A model generated the notes under the pieces. It ran no database searches, had not been told where the DNA came from, and was given only the letters and a program-made list of their open reading frames with translations. This document shows positions 7,474 through 14,779 of a stretch of DNA of 22,497 nt, in pieces. The stretch is from RGIG995 sp045635765. Its GTDB lineage: Bacteria; Bacillota; Clostridia; Oscillospirales; UBA644. Location: NCBI GenBank assembly GCA_045635765.1, contig JAZTWH010000034.1, positions 1 to 22,497 of the forward strand, read 5' to 3'. Every line of letters starts with the position of its first letter. Position 1 is the first letter of the stretch. Position numbers and translations under genes: made by a program.

Positions 7474-9116
7474 ACAAGCAGGAGATTGCCTTTTTTGAAG
7501 AACAGTACAACGCTGCCGTGGCGGCCCGGGATAAGCTGTTGCTGAAAACCGGAGTTTGCCTTGCCATTGCCGCCGTTTTTGGACTGTTGACCTTTTTGAA
7601 TCTTCCCGCCATCGCCTTGGCGATTCTGGAATTGATTTTTTCGGCCCTTCTTTGGGCTTGTTGCCACGTGGAAATAACCGACGGACTTCGCTCCTTTTTG
7701 AAGTTACGGCCTTCCACGGACAGTTTTCACGCCTTAGCGTTGGTGGCTTCCGGGATCCACGCCGTCTACATGATGGCGTCTTCTTCGCCGGCAGACCCCC
7801 ATTTCATCAGCATGGTACTGTATCTTTCGGTGACGATTTCCATGGGGATGAAATATTTCTACGTGGTGCAGATCGTCAAAAACCTGGATCTGATCCGGGA
7901 TAAAAAAACCTACGCACTGCAAGTAACCGACCTCTCTCTGTCCAAAAAATACATTCGCCAGGTCTGTTCCGCCAACCCGGTGGTAAATTTTCCCAACGTC
8001 ATACGGACCTCTTACGACACCGATCCCACGGAACGGAAGAACCGGCGGTTCGTCCCCCTGGTCACCTTGGGGGTCATCGCCCTTTCCATTGTGATTTCCG
8101 TCGTTCACAGGGGCTCCTTCCCGGTAGCACTCCTTGCCTTGCTCTGCATCTGTGCCTGCTTCTCGGCAGAGATGTCCTTTGTTCTTCCCTACGTTATGAT
8201 GCAAATTCGCCTTCGCAAGCTGGGAAGCATCCTGATGGGGAACCATTCCATTGAACACCTGAAGGACACGGACACCCTGTTGGTTCAGGATACGGATCTG
8301 TTCCCTCCGGGAAACAACGAAGTGCTCAACCTGAATATCCGAAACAAAGTCCTCTCCAAGGAGGCGGTTCTGTACATTGCCGCCTTGCTGAAGATCTCCG
8401 AATCGCCCCTGGAAGAAGCCTTCCACCGGGCCTACCCCGGAGTTCCGGAACGGATGCCCCCCGTACTGCAATGGCGGGTCATCAAAAGCTACGGCATTAT
8501 TGCCACCGTCAACATTGACAACGTACTATTCGGCAACCGCAATTTACTGCTTTCCCACAACGTTCAGCCCTGGAGCCCGGAGAAAGAAGCCATGCTTACC
8601 GCCGCCGGAGTCCACCTGACCTATCTGGCCATCAACGGGCAAATCGCAGCCACCATGATCTCCCGTTACGGAGAAGACCAAGAGCTGAAAAAATCCGCGG
8701 AGCTTTTGGGAGGAGATTTTAACCTCCTGGTAGAGACCAAAGACTGCAATATCAACGAAAGCATGATTCAGCGGAAATACGATCTTTCCCACACCAAAAT
8801 CTCCGTGCCGGATCCCGACGAAGCAGAATCGGTGACGGAAACCAGAGTGGAACTGGAGGAGGACCAATCCCCCCCGGTGATGCTCTCCACCCAAAATGCT
8901 CTGGGCATTCTGGAATCTATCCGCCGGGCCAAAAAGCTTTACAGAACCGTTAATCTCTGCATTGCAATCCAGCAATTGTCCCTGCTATTCGGCCTTATCC
9001 TTACTGCCGCCGCCCTTTTTCTTGCTCCGGGCCGGATGTCCTGGGTCTGGCCCTTTGCCTTCCACGTCATCTGGGCCCTGCCGGTCTTGGCCGTATCCTT
9101 GTTTCAAAAAGATTAA
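7470..9116 (+). CDS. Degenerate P1B-type ATPase-like membrane protein, probably catalytically inactive
   Basis: 548 aa with the outline of a heavy-metal (P1B) ATPase. There are about four N-terminal membrane helices (near 26-43, 46-65, 86-103, 112-133), two more (194-212, 217-244), a cytoplasmic stretch to about 490 and two final helices (496-517, 524-543). Recognisable echoes are LRPSTDSFHALA (P1B pattern GRPNMDTLVALG), VQDTDLF at 272-278 where DKTGT belongs, KISESPLEEAF for the SEHPL motif, and GNRNLL. The aspartate aligns (D274) but K, T and G do not. The membrane CPC motif reads SFVLP, the TGDN site reads TKDCN, and no GDGxND is present. AGGAGG stands 7 nt before the ATG, which overlaps the rlmB stop. 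The transport role is probably lost; a regulatory or structural role is possible. Confidence 0.75.
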   Translation: MNKQEIAFFEEQYNAAVAARDKLLLKTGVCLAIAAVFGLLTFLNLPAIALAILELIFSALLWACCHVEITDGLRSFLKLRPSTDSFHALALVASGIHAVYMMASSSPADPHFISMVLYLSVTISMGMKYFYVVQIVKNLDLIRDKKTYALQVTDLSLSKKYIRQVCSANPVVNFPNVIRTSYDTDPTERKNRRFVPLVTLGVIALSIVISVVHRGSFPVALLALLCICACFSAEMSFVLPYVMMQIRLRKLGSILMGNHSIEHLKDTDTLLVQDTDLFPPGNNEVLNLNIRNKVLSKEAVLYIAALLKISESPLEEAFHRAYPGVPERMPPVLQWRVIKSYGIIATVNIDNVLFGNRNLLLSHNVQPWSPEKEAMLTAAGVHLTYLAINGQIAATMISRYGEDQELKKSAELLGGDFNLLVETKDCNINESMIQRKYDLSHTKISVPDPDEAESVTETRVELEEDQSPPVMLSTQNALGILESIRRAKKLYRTVNLCIAIQQLSLLFGLILTAAALFLAPGRMSWVWPFAFHVIWALPVLAVSLFQKD

Positions 9117-9157
9117 AATAATATTTTTATCACCCAATTCCGAAGGAGGAATTATTT

Positions 9158-9877
9158 ATGTCCGGACATTCCAAATGGAAAAACATTATGCACAAAAAAG
9201 AAAAGACCGATGCTCAAAGAGCAAAGATCTTTACCAAGATCGGCCGTGAAATCTCCCTGGCCGTCCGGGAAGGAGGCCCCGATCCCGTCTCCAATGCCGC
9301 ATTAAAGGATCTGATCGCAAAAGCAAAATCCAACAACGTTCCCAACGATAACATCGAACGGGTCATCAAAAAAGCCGCCGGGGGAACCGACGGAGCAAAC
9401 TACGAGGTCTTGACCTACGAGGGCTACGGCCCCTGTGGCGTTGCGGTATACCTCCGCTGCGTCACCGACAACCGAAACCGCACCGCCGGCGACTTGAGAC
9501 ATTATTTTGATAAGTGCGGCGGCAATTTGGGCCAAACGGGCTCGGTCAACTGGATGTTTGAGAAAAAAGGCGTCATTGTCATCGACGGCGAAGACGTAGA
9601 CGAAGATCAACTGATGGAGGACCTTTTGGACGCGGATATTCTTGATATCGTGGCCGAAGAAGGGGGCTTTACGGTCTATACCGACGCGGAAGCCATGTCC
9701 GACACCAACGATCTGATTTTGTCCAAAAAATACACCGTCCTTTCCGCCGAAGTGGCCCAGGTCCCCAACAACTTTACCGAATTGTCCGACGAGGACGGAG
9801 AAAAGATGCAAAAACTGTTGGATATGCTGGACGACAACGACGACGTAACCGACGTTTGGCACAACTGGGACAACTAA
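9158..9877 (+). CDS. yebC: YebC/PmpR family translation or transcription factor
   Basis: 239-aa cytoplasmic protein of the YebC/TACO1 family. Family members have been described as DNA-binding regulators and, more recently, as ribosome-associated factors that help translate proline-rich stretches. The diagnostic N-terminus MSGHSKWKNI is intact, followed by KRQKTD-like KEKTDAQRAKIFTKIGREI, the central IERVIKKAAGG and YEGYGP motifs, and an acidic C-terminal domain. Length matches the family. AAGGAGG precedes the ATG by about 9 nt. It lies 41 nt after the ATPase-like gene with no terminator in between, so it may be co-transcribed. A block of 50-bp repeats follows. Confidence 0.93.
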   Translation: MSGHSKWKNIMHKKEKTDAQRAKIFTKIGREISLAVREGGPDPVSNAALKDLIAKAKSNNVPNDNIERVIKKAAGGTDGANYEVLTYEGYGPCGVAVYLRCVTDNRNRTAGDLRHYFDKCGGNLGQTGSVNWMFEKKGVIVIDGEDVDEDQLMEDLLDADILDIVAEEGGFTVYTDAEAMSDTNDLILSKKYTVLSAEVAQVPNNFTELSDEDGEKMQKLLDMLDDNDDVTDVWHNWDN

Positions 9878-9909
9878 CCCACACCCCCTCCTTCTTAGAA
9901 TAAGGGAGA

Positions 9910-10078
9910 ATCCCTCCCGCCAAAGGGCAGGAGAACTGCCTTCCTCCAAACAATTGGAAAAACACCTTTCGCCGAAGGCTGTGAGTGCCCCTCCCGTCAA
10001 ATGATAGGAAATCTCCTTTCGCCGGAGGCAGAGAGAGGCCCTCCCGTCAAATGATAGGAAATCTCCTTTCGCCGGAGG
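9910..10078. repeat. 50-bp intergenic tandem repeats between yebC and cysK
   Basis: Two copies with a period of exactly 50 bp share 40 identical bases (9989-10028 and 10039-10078), with a core of CCCTCCCGTCAAATGATAGG followed by a small CTCC/GGAG hairpin around TTTCGCC. A more diverged, longer copy lies upstream (about 9914-9978), recognisable by CCCTCCCGCCAAAGGGCAGG and CTTTCGCCGAAGG. No gene or conserved reading frame is apparent. The whole stretch from 9878 to 10163 is otherwise empty, apart from a 6-bp hairpin (10120-10142) just before the cysK ribosome binding site. Confidence 0.88.
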
Positions 10079-10163
10079 TGCAGGGCAGAAGCGTGGATTG
10101 TGTCCGACTCAAAACAGGTATCCCGAGGTTTTCTTGCGGGATTTTAAGAAAAGAGGTTTTGTT

Positions 10164-11084
10164 ATGATATACACCTCCGTAGACCAACTGATTGGGAAAA
10201 CGCCGTTGCTGGGCCTGACCCATCTGGGGTCGTTTTTGGAACTCAAGGCAAGAGTCCTCGCAAAATTAGAGTACCTGAATCCGGCCGGTTCGGTCAAGGA
10301 CCGGGTTGCCTTGCAGATGATTCGGGACGGCGAAGCGGCGGGGGCGTTGGTTCCCGGATCGGTCATCATTGAGCCCACCTCCGGGAACACGGGCATCGGC
10401 CTTGCAGCCCTGGCGGCAAGCCGGGGGTATCGCTGCATTATCGTCATGCCTGACACCATGTCGGAGGAACGGCGGAAGCTGATGACCGCTTACGGTGCCG
10501 AGTTGGTGCTGACCGAGGGGGCCTTGGGAATGGCCGGTGCCATTAAAAAGGCGGAGGAATTGGCAAAAGAAATCCCAAACTCCTTTGTTCCCGGGCAGTT
10601 TGTCAATCCTTCCAATCCCAAAGCCCACCGTCTTACCACCGGCCCGGAGATTTGGCAAGATACCGACGGAGTCGTGGACCTTTTCGTGGCGGGGGTTGGA
10701 ACCGGAGGCACCATTACGGGCACGGGAGAATATTTGAAAGAACAAAATCCGGCCCTGAAAATCATCGGAGTGGAGCCGTCCGACTCTTCCGTACTATCGG
10801 GAAAAAAGGCCGGACCCCATGGACTTCAAGGAATTGGGGCAGGCTTTGTGCCGGAGGTTCTGAATACCGAAATCTACGATGAAATTTGCCCCGTTACCAC
10901 GGAAGAAGCCTACGCCGCCGCCCGTCTGATGGCAACTAAGGAAGGCATCCTGGTGGGAATCTCCTCCGGGGCGGCCCTTCATGCCGCAATCCGTGCGGCA
11001 CGGCAGTCGGAAAACTGCGGAAAGACCATCGTGGTCCTTCTGCCCGACACGGGGGACCGATATCTGTCAACAGACTTGTTTTAG
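10164..11084 (+). CDS. cysK: Cysteine synthase (O-acetylserine sulfhydrylase)
   Basis: PLP-dependent cytoplasmic enzyme making L-cysteine from O-acetyl-L-serine and sulfide, the last step of cysteine synthesis. The 306-aa protein has the Schiff-base lysine K45 in NPAGSVKDR, the substrate loop TSGNTG (72-77), the glycine-rich phosphate cup GVGTGGTITG and the GISSGAA segment with the PLP-ring serine. Length and order match CysK/CysM; the motif set favours CysK. AAAGAGG sits about 8 nt before the ATG; in-frame upstream starts have poorer sites. There is no serine acetyltransferase next to it and I see no T-box or S-box leader, only repeats upstream. It ends in its own strong terminator. Confidence 0.94.
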   Translation: MIYTSVDQLIGKTPLLGLTHLGSFLELKARVLAKLEYLNPAGSVKDRVALQMIRDGEAAGALVPGSVIIEPTSGNTGIGLAALAASRGYRCIIVMPDTMSEERRKLMTAYGAELVLTEGALGMAGAIKKAEELAKEIPNSFVPGQFVNPSNPKAHRLTTGPEIWQDTDGVVDLFVAGVGTGGTITGTGEYLKEQNPALKIIGVEPSDSSVLSGKKAGPHGLQGIGAGFVPEVLNTEIYDEICPVTTEEAYAAARLMATKEGILVGISSGAALHAAIRAARQSENCGKTIVVLLPDTGDRYLSTDLF

Positions 11085-11134
11085 GTCGGTGCTTTTTGTC
11101 AATTCAAAAGAGACCGAAAATCCGAGAAAAACCA

Positions 11135-11167
11135 ACTCGGCGGAAAATTTTCCGCCGAGTATTTTTT
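11135..11167 (+). terminator. Intrinsic terminator of cysK
   Basis: A perfect 13-bp inverted repeat (ACTCGGCGGAAAA / TTTTCCGCCGAGT, 11135-11160) is followed by A and six Ts. It lies 50 nt after the cysK stop and separates it from the next promoter. Confidence 0.92.
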
Positions 11168-11231
11168 ATGCAAAGTTCATGAAAAGTTAACAAAAAATTA
11201 AAGAAAATTAAAACACGCAGGGGTCCATCTG

Positions 11232-11240
11232 TGCTATAAT
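11232..11240 (+). promoter_or_regulatory. Extended -10 promoter for the surface protein gene
   Basis: TGCTATAAT gives a full TATAAT (11235-11240) with the TG extension. The -35 position (about 11212-11217) is poor, which is acceptable for extended -10 promoters. The predicted start is near 11247, about 34 nt before the chosen start codon. Confidence 0.7.
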
Positions 11241-11244
11241 AGAT

Positions 11245-11258
11245 GTAGTAAATACTAC
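11245..11258. promoter_or_regulatory. Possible operator dyad at the transcription start
   Basis: GTAGTAAATACTAC is a 5-bp inverted repeat with a 4-nt centre that sits on the predicted transcription start. It could bind a small repressor, but it is short enough to be chance. Confidence 0.25.
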
Positions 11259-11280
11259 TATATCGTAGGGGATGATTTTT

Positions 11281-13644
11281 TTGAAACAAATTTCCACGCT
11301 GAAACTGTGCCTTGGACTATTTCTGGCACTGACGGTGCTGACCGTCGCGGCAGTCTTTTCCTTTGCCCAGCCTGCGATTACGGAGGTTGGCAACGAAGAG
11401 GAACTTCGGGCCGCCGTTGCCAACGGTGGAGAGATTCGGCTGATCAACGATTTTCAGATTGTTGATATAGAGACCGGAATCGCCGAACCGATCGTGGTGG
11501 AAAAAGACGTGGTGCTCGACCTGAACGGCCACGTGATTGAATTAACGACGCCGGGGGCGGACTCCCTGTTCACCGTATCCGGAGCCTCCCTGACGGTCAA
11601 CGGAATCGTCGGAAGCAATTCCTTTTTGGGATACAACGGCGGCGGAAGCGTATTTAAGATCGTAGGCGTGGAAGGAAAAGAAACGTCGCTGACCGTGAAC
11701 TATGCACAGGTCTACGCAAGATTGGGAGGCGAGTTCCAAAATCCCAGCCGTCCCATCGGCATTATTTCCATTGAGGCGGAAGGAACCGCCACGGTTCCCA
11801 CGGCCACCATTAACGACGGACGGTTCTTCTGCGAGAACGAGATGGCCTCCTACTTTGGTCCTATCGTTGCCGGAAAAACCGAGGCTCTGACCGTAGCGGG
11901 CGGATCCTTTGGCGTCGACCCCTCAGACTACCTGGCGGAGCATCACGAGGCCATTCGTGATTGGGACAACTACCTTGTCCTTCCCATTGCTCAGGAATAC
12001 AGCGATGCCTTCCGGGAGTATTTGGACGAGAATGGGAAATTTGTTCTCAATTATTATCAGCCCGAGGAAGGGGAGTCCCTGGATCCTCTGTTTGAAGCCC
12101 TGTGGATGACCGAAGACCCCCTTTATTTCTATACGAGCACCCTGAATGAAGAGGATTACTCGATTTACGTATCCCTCTATGACAGAGAAAGCGGAGATAT
12201 TTTGGAGACCCATAAGGTCAACTTCGTATTCAACTGCAATCCTGCCCTTCGGCAAATCGTCAAAGACATCATCGACCTCATCCCCGAAGATCCGGAAGGC
12301 TATTATTTTACCACCAAGGACATGGAGCTGATCAATTATTGGATGTCCATGAACTCGGAACGGGAATATAGCGGTAGTCTGATGCAATATTCGGGAGAAT
12401 TCCGGGAACTTGTGGATTACAAAAACTTCAGCCTGGATCCCAGAATGGGATGGGATACCCCCTTCTATACGGAATATTTCGGACCGGGGAACTTTATGCA
12501 CGACGGCGTGGTTTACGGGATGAAAGAAATCGGCGTAAAAGCACAGCATATTCTTTACGTCCCCGACAATACCCCCAACACCCGGCAAGATTTGATTGCC
12601 GCCGCCCAAGCCCGGATTGACGAATATTTGGGGGGAAACAGCGGCGTGACCGTAGCCTATGCAGATACGGCAGAGGAATGTTATTACCGCTGGTATTTTG
12701 AATACTGTGCATGGGAATGGGAAGAAGATCTGCCCGACGTTTCCTACGAAGACTGGAAGCAGTCCTCCTACTTCCCCGTCATTAGCGATCAGGAAATAGA
12801 AGATTGCTCCGGCATCCCGGGCATAACCTTGGCCGACGATTGCTTCCAGGTGGAAATCAATGGTATTTGCCACTATTTGTTTATCCTTCCCGATAGCAGT
12901 AACATGGTCTCCCCCACCTGCAAAACCGCAGACGCCGTCACCAACGTCACCGTCTCCGCGACGGATCCGACCCTCCCCCTCGATACCATGATCGAGATCG
13001 AAAAGCTGACCGACGGCACCGAATACGAAAGAATTCTGGAAATTCTGGAGATCGAAACCGAAGAAACCTTCGACATCAAGCTCCACTCCCAATCCTTGAA
13101 TCAATACATTACCACCCTGGACAACGGAACCTTTGAGGTCCGTATTCCCCTGAGCGATGAATGGGACGGCAAGGATCCCACAGTTTACTACGTGGATGAA
13201 AACGGTCTTCCCATCGAACACGAAGTGACCTTGACCGAGGAGAAGGACTGGGCCATCTTCGTCACCAACCACTTCAGTATCTACACCCTTGCGGAAAAGC
13301 AAAGCACCGAAAATGACAGCACCAACACCGGAAGCGGTTCCGGAAGCGGCACCAACACCGAAACCGACGATGCCACCTCCGGAGGGGCCGGAAGCGGCAC
13401 CACCTCCGACGGCGGAACGGCTTCCGACGGCAACGGCAACGCCGGCACCAACGGAACCTCAAGCAGCACCGGAAATGCCGGGGGCGGAGCCAACGCCGGA
13501 ACTTCGGGATCCGGCAACGGAGCCGGCAAGCCCTCCAATCCCTCCACCTCGGGCCGCAGCGGAGCCTTGGCTTGGACGGGACTTCTGGTGGCAGTGGCCA
13601 TTACCGCAGCGGCGGGCATCCTCTTGAAACAAAAAAATTCGTAA
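11281..13644 (+). CDS. Large secreted surface protein with beta-helix-like N-terminus and C-terminal anchor
   Basis: About 787 aa. There is a signal peptide (Lys, then a hydrophobic core ending near FSFAQP). A repetitive beta-rich region follows (about 35-220) with phrases like LDLNGHVIEL and LTVNGIVGSN, typical of pectate-lyase-like right-handed helices in Clostridial surface proteins. A long tyrosine- and acid-rich middle part without recognised motif comes next. Then come an Asn/Thr/Gly/Ser-rich linker (13309-13550) and a C-terminal helix with LKQK tail. Just before the helix is LAWTG, which could be a non-standard LAxTG sortase signal; otherwise the helix itself anchors the protein. An ATG at 11272 lies too close to AGGGGA, so the in-frame TTG at 11281 with about 8-nt spacing is preferred. 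It is monocistronic, with its own promoter and terminator. Confidence 0.75.
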   Translation: MKQISTLKLCLGLFLALTVLTVAAVFSFAQPAITEVGNEEELRAAVANGGEIRLINDFQIVDIETGIAEPIVVEKDVVLDLNGHVIELTTPGADSLFTVSGASLTVNGIVGSNSFLGYNGGGSVFKIVGVEGKETSLTVNYAQVYARLGGEFQNPSRPIGIISIEAEGTATVPTATINDGRFFCENEMASYFGPIVAGKTEALTVAGGSFGVDPSDYLAEHHEAIRDWDNYLVLPIAQEYSDAFREYLDENGKFVLNYYQPEEGESLDPLFEALWMTEDPLYFYTSTLNEEDYSIYVSLYDRESGDILETHKVNFVFNCNPALRQIVKDIIDLIPEDPEGYYFTTKDMELINYWMSMNSEREYSGSLMQYSGEFRELVDYKNFSLDPRMGWDTPFYTEYFGPGNFMHDGVVYGMKEIGVKAQHILYVPDNTPNTRQDLIAAAQARIDEYLGGNSGVTVAYADTAEECYYRWYFEYCAWEWEEDLPDVSYEDWKQSSYFPVISDQEIEDCSGIPGITLADDCFQVEINGICHYLFILPDSSNMVSPTCKTADAVTNVTVSATDPTLPLDTMIEIEKLTDGTEYERILEILEIETEETFDIKLHSQSLNQYITTLDNGTFEVRIPLSDEWDGKDPTVYYVDENGLPIEHEVTLTEEKDWAIFVTNHFSIYTLAEKQSTENDSTNTGSGSGSGTNTETDDATSGGAGSGTTSDGGTASDGNGNAGTNGTSSSTGNAGGGANAGTSGSGNGAGKPSNPSTSGRSGALAWTGLLVAVAITAAAGILLKQKNS

Positions 13645-13649
13645 AATAA

Positions 13650-13677
13650 AACTCCGGCGGAACATTCCGCCGGAGTT
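13650..13677. terminator. Bidirectional terminator between convergent genes
   Basis: A 12-bp stem AACTCCGGCGGA / TCCGCCGGAGTT with a 4-nt loop is flanked by T-rich sequence (TTCTTTT on the plus side, TTTATTTTAC on the minus side). It lies between the surface protein stop (13644) and the stop of the minus-strand regulator (13687), so it can end both transcripts. Confidence 0.88.
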
Positions 13678-13686
13678 CTTTTCGTC

Positions 13687-14019
13687 TCAGGAATCCTTTT
13701 CTGCTTCGGAAAGCACAATTTTATAGGTTCTTGGATCGGTTTTCCGTAGCATCCGAAGTTGTTGAATCATAAACTTCATCACTTCCCCCTCATTGACCGA
13801 GGTAAAGACCGAGGTCTCCTGATAGGGCAAATGATAGGCGTTACAGATCTTCAAAAGGCTGTCGGGAGACGGGGTGATGGGATTGCCGGTCCGGGGGTCG
13901 TATTCCTTTTCGATGGCCGACAGATAGGTATGGGAAATCCCAATGCGGGCAGAAGCCTCCCGCAAAGACCAGCCCCGTTGAATCCGGGCTTCAAAAATAC
14001 GCTCTCCGAACGATTTCAT
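13687..14019 (-). CDS. Small XRE-family helix-turn-helix regulator
   Basis: 110-aa cytoplasmic DNA-binding protein. The N-terminal half is a Cro/CI-type helix-turn-helix: GERIFEARIQRGWSLREASA, then RIGISHTYLSAIEKE as turn and recognition helix, then SLLKICNAYHLP. The short C-terminal tail (about 70-110) is charged and has no recognised sensor domain. It starts 1 nt after the rnhB stop, and its GGGAGG lies inside the last rnhB codons, so it is translationally coupled as the final gene of the rplS-lepB-rbgA-rnhB cluster. A regulator in this place is unusual; the target is unknown. The ligand is not predictable. Confidence 0.85.
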   Translation of the reverse strand: MKSFGERIFEARIQRGWSLREASARIGISHTYLSAIEKEYDPRTGNPITPSPDSLLKICNAYHLPYQETSVFTSVNEGEVMKFMIQQLRMLRKTDPRTYKIVLSEAEKDS

Positions 14020-14020
14020 G

Positions 14021-14779
14021 TTAATCCTCCCGATGCTGATCGAGATTTTTTAAAAAAGACTTACGGTAAATGGGAGCAACGCCGTGCTGAAGGATCTTTC
14101 GATAATGCTCCTTGGTGGGGTAACCCTTGTGCTTTTCCAGCTCGTATTGAGGATACTGAAGGGCCAACTGCTTCATCATCCGATCCCGGGTCACCTTGGC
14201 AAGAACGGAGGCGGCTGAGATGGAAGGGCACTTGGCATCGCCCTTCACCACGGCCTCCGCAGGAACGGTCAGCCCCTTGGGAATTCGATTCCCGTCCACC
14301 AGGGCAAAGGATGGATATTGTTGCCGTTCCTTCGTAAAGGCAAAAGAAAAATTCTGTTGCAAGCCGTCCGATAGAACGCCGAAAAGATTCTGTTTCGATC
14401 CGTCCGCCGGGACGCCGGAAAGGTCTCCCCGGGACTGTTGCGATCCGTCGGCGAGGACGGCGGAAAGTTGCTTTTGCAGGGCGTCCACGGCCCGGCACAT
14501 GGCAAGGTATGTGGCGTTTAGGATGTTATATGCATCGATTTCTTCCGGCTCGGCTATACCTACGCCCCAGAGACAACGGGACGTAATTTCTTCGTATAAT
14601 TTTTCCCGTTTGACCTCGGAAAGCTTCTTGGAATCGTTCAGGACGGAAACGTCAAAGCCATCGGGCAAAATGACGGCCCCGGCCACCACGGGACCGCACA
14701 GGGGGCCCCGGCCCGCCTCGTCGATGCCGCAAAGCCCGGGGTATTTTTCCCGGTAGGGCAGTTCAAAATCCCAAGTCAT
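14021..14779 (-). CDS. rnhB: Ribonuclease HII with an in-frame repeat insertion
   Basis: Endonuclease that cuts the RNA strand of RNA/DNA hybrids and single ribonucleotides in DNA. The catalytic acids are all present: D20 and E21 in GIDEAGRGP, D162 in LVDGN and D199 in KVTRD; SISAASVLAK and the HKGYPTKEHY signature also match. The protein is 252 aa, but about 39 residues (near 105-143) are a tandem repeat inserted between the helix after NATYLAMCRAVDAL and the strand FALVDGN. Without it the protein would be about 213 aa, close to the short RNase HII length. The start overlaps the rbgA stop (ATGA), so the two are coupled. The insertion keeps the frame, so the enzyme is probably still active. 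Confidence 0.93.
   Translation of the reverse strand: MTWDFELPYREKYPGLCGIDEAGRGPLCGPVVAGAVILPDGFDVSVLNDSKKLSEVKREKLYEEITSRCLWGVGIAEPEEIDAYNILNATYLAMCRAVDALQKQLSAVLADGSQQSRGDLSGVPADGSKQNLFGVLSDGLQQNFSFAFTKERQQYPSFALVDGNRIPKGLTVPAEAVVKGDAKCPSISAASVLAKVTRDRMMKQLALQYPQYELEKHKGYPTKEHYRKILQHGVAPIYRKSFLKNLDQHRED
14351..14467 (-). repeat. 36-bp in-frame tandem repeat inside rnhB
   Basis: Three 36-bp units (14351-14386, 14387-14422 and 14432-14467) with a 9-bp spacer before the third total 117 bp, or 39 codons. The encoded units read LSAVLADGSQQS, LSGVPADGSKQN and LFGVLSDGLQQN. The flanking native codons for DALQKQ resemble the start of a unit, so the array probably grew by duplicating local sequence. 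Confidence 0.88.

Noticed and set aside
10120..10142. Attenuator hairpin before cysK
   Set aside because: The 6-bp stem with an 11-nt loop and only four Ts is too weak, and no T-box or other known leader signature is present.
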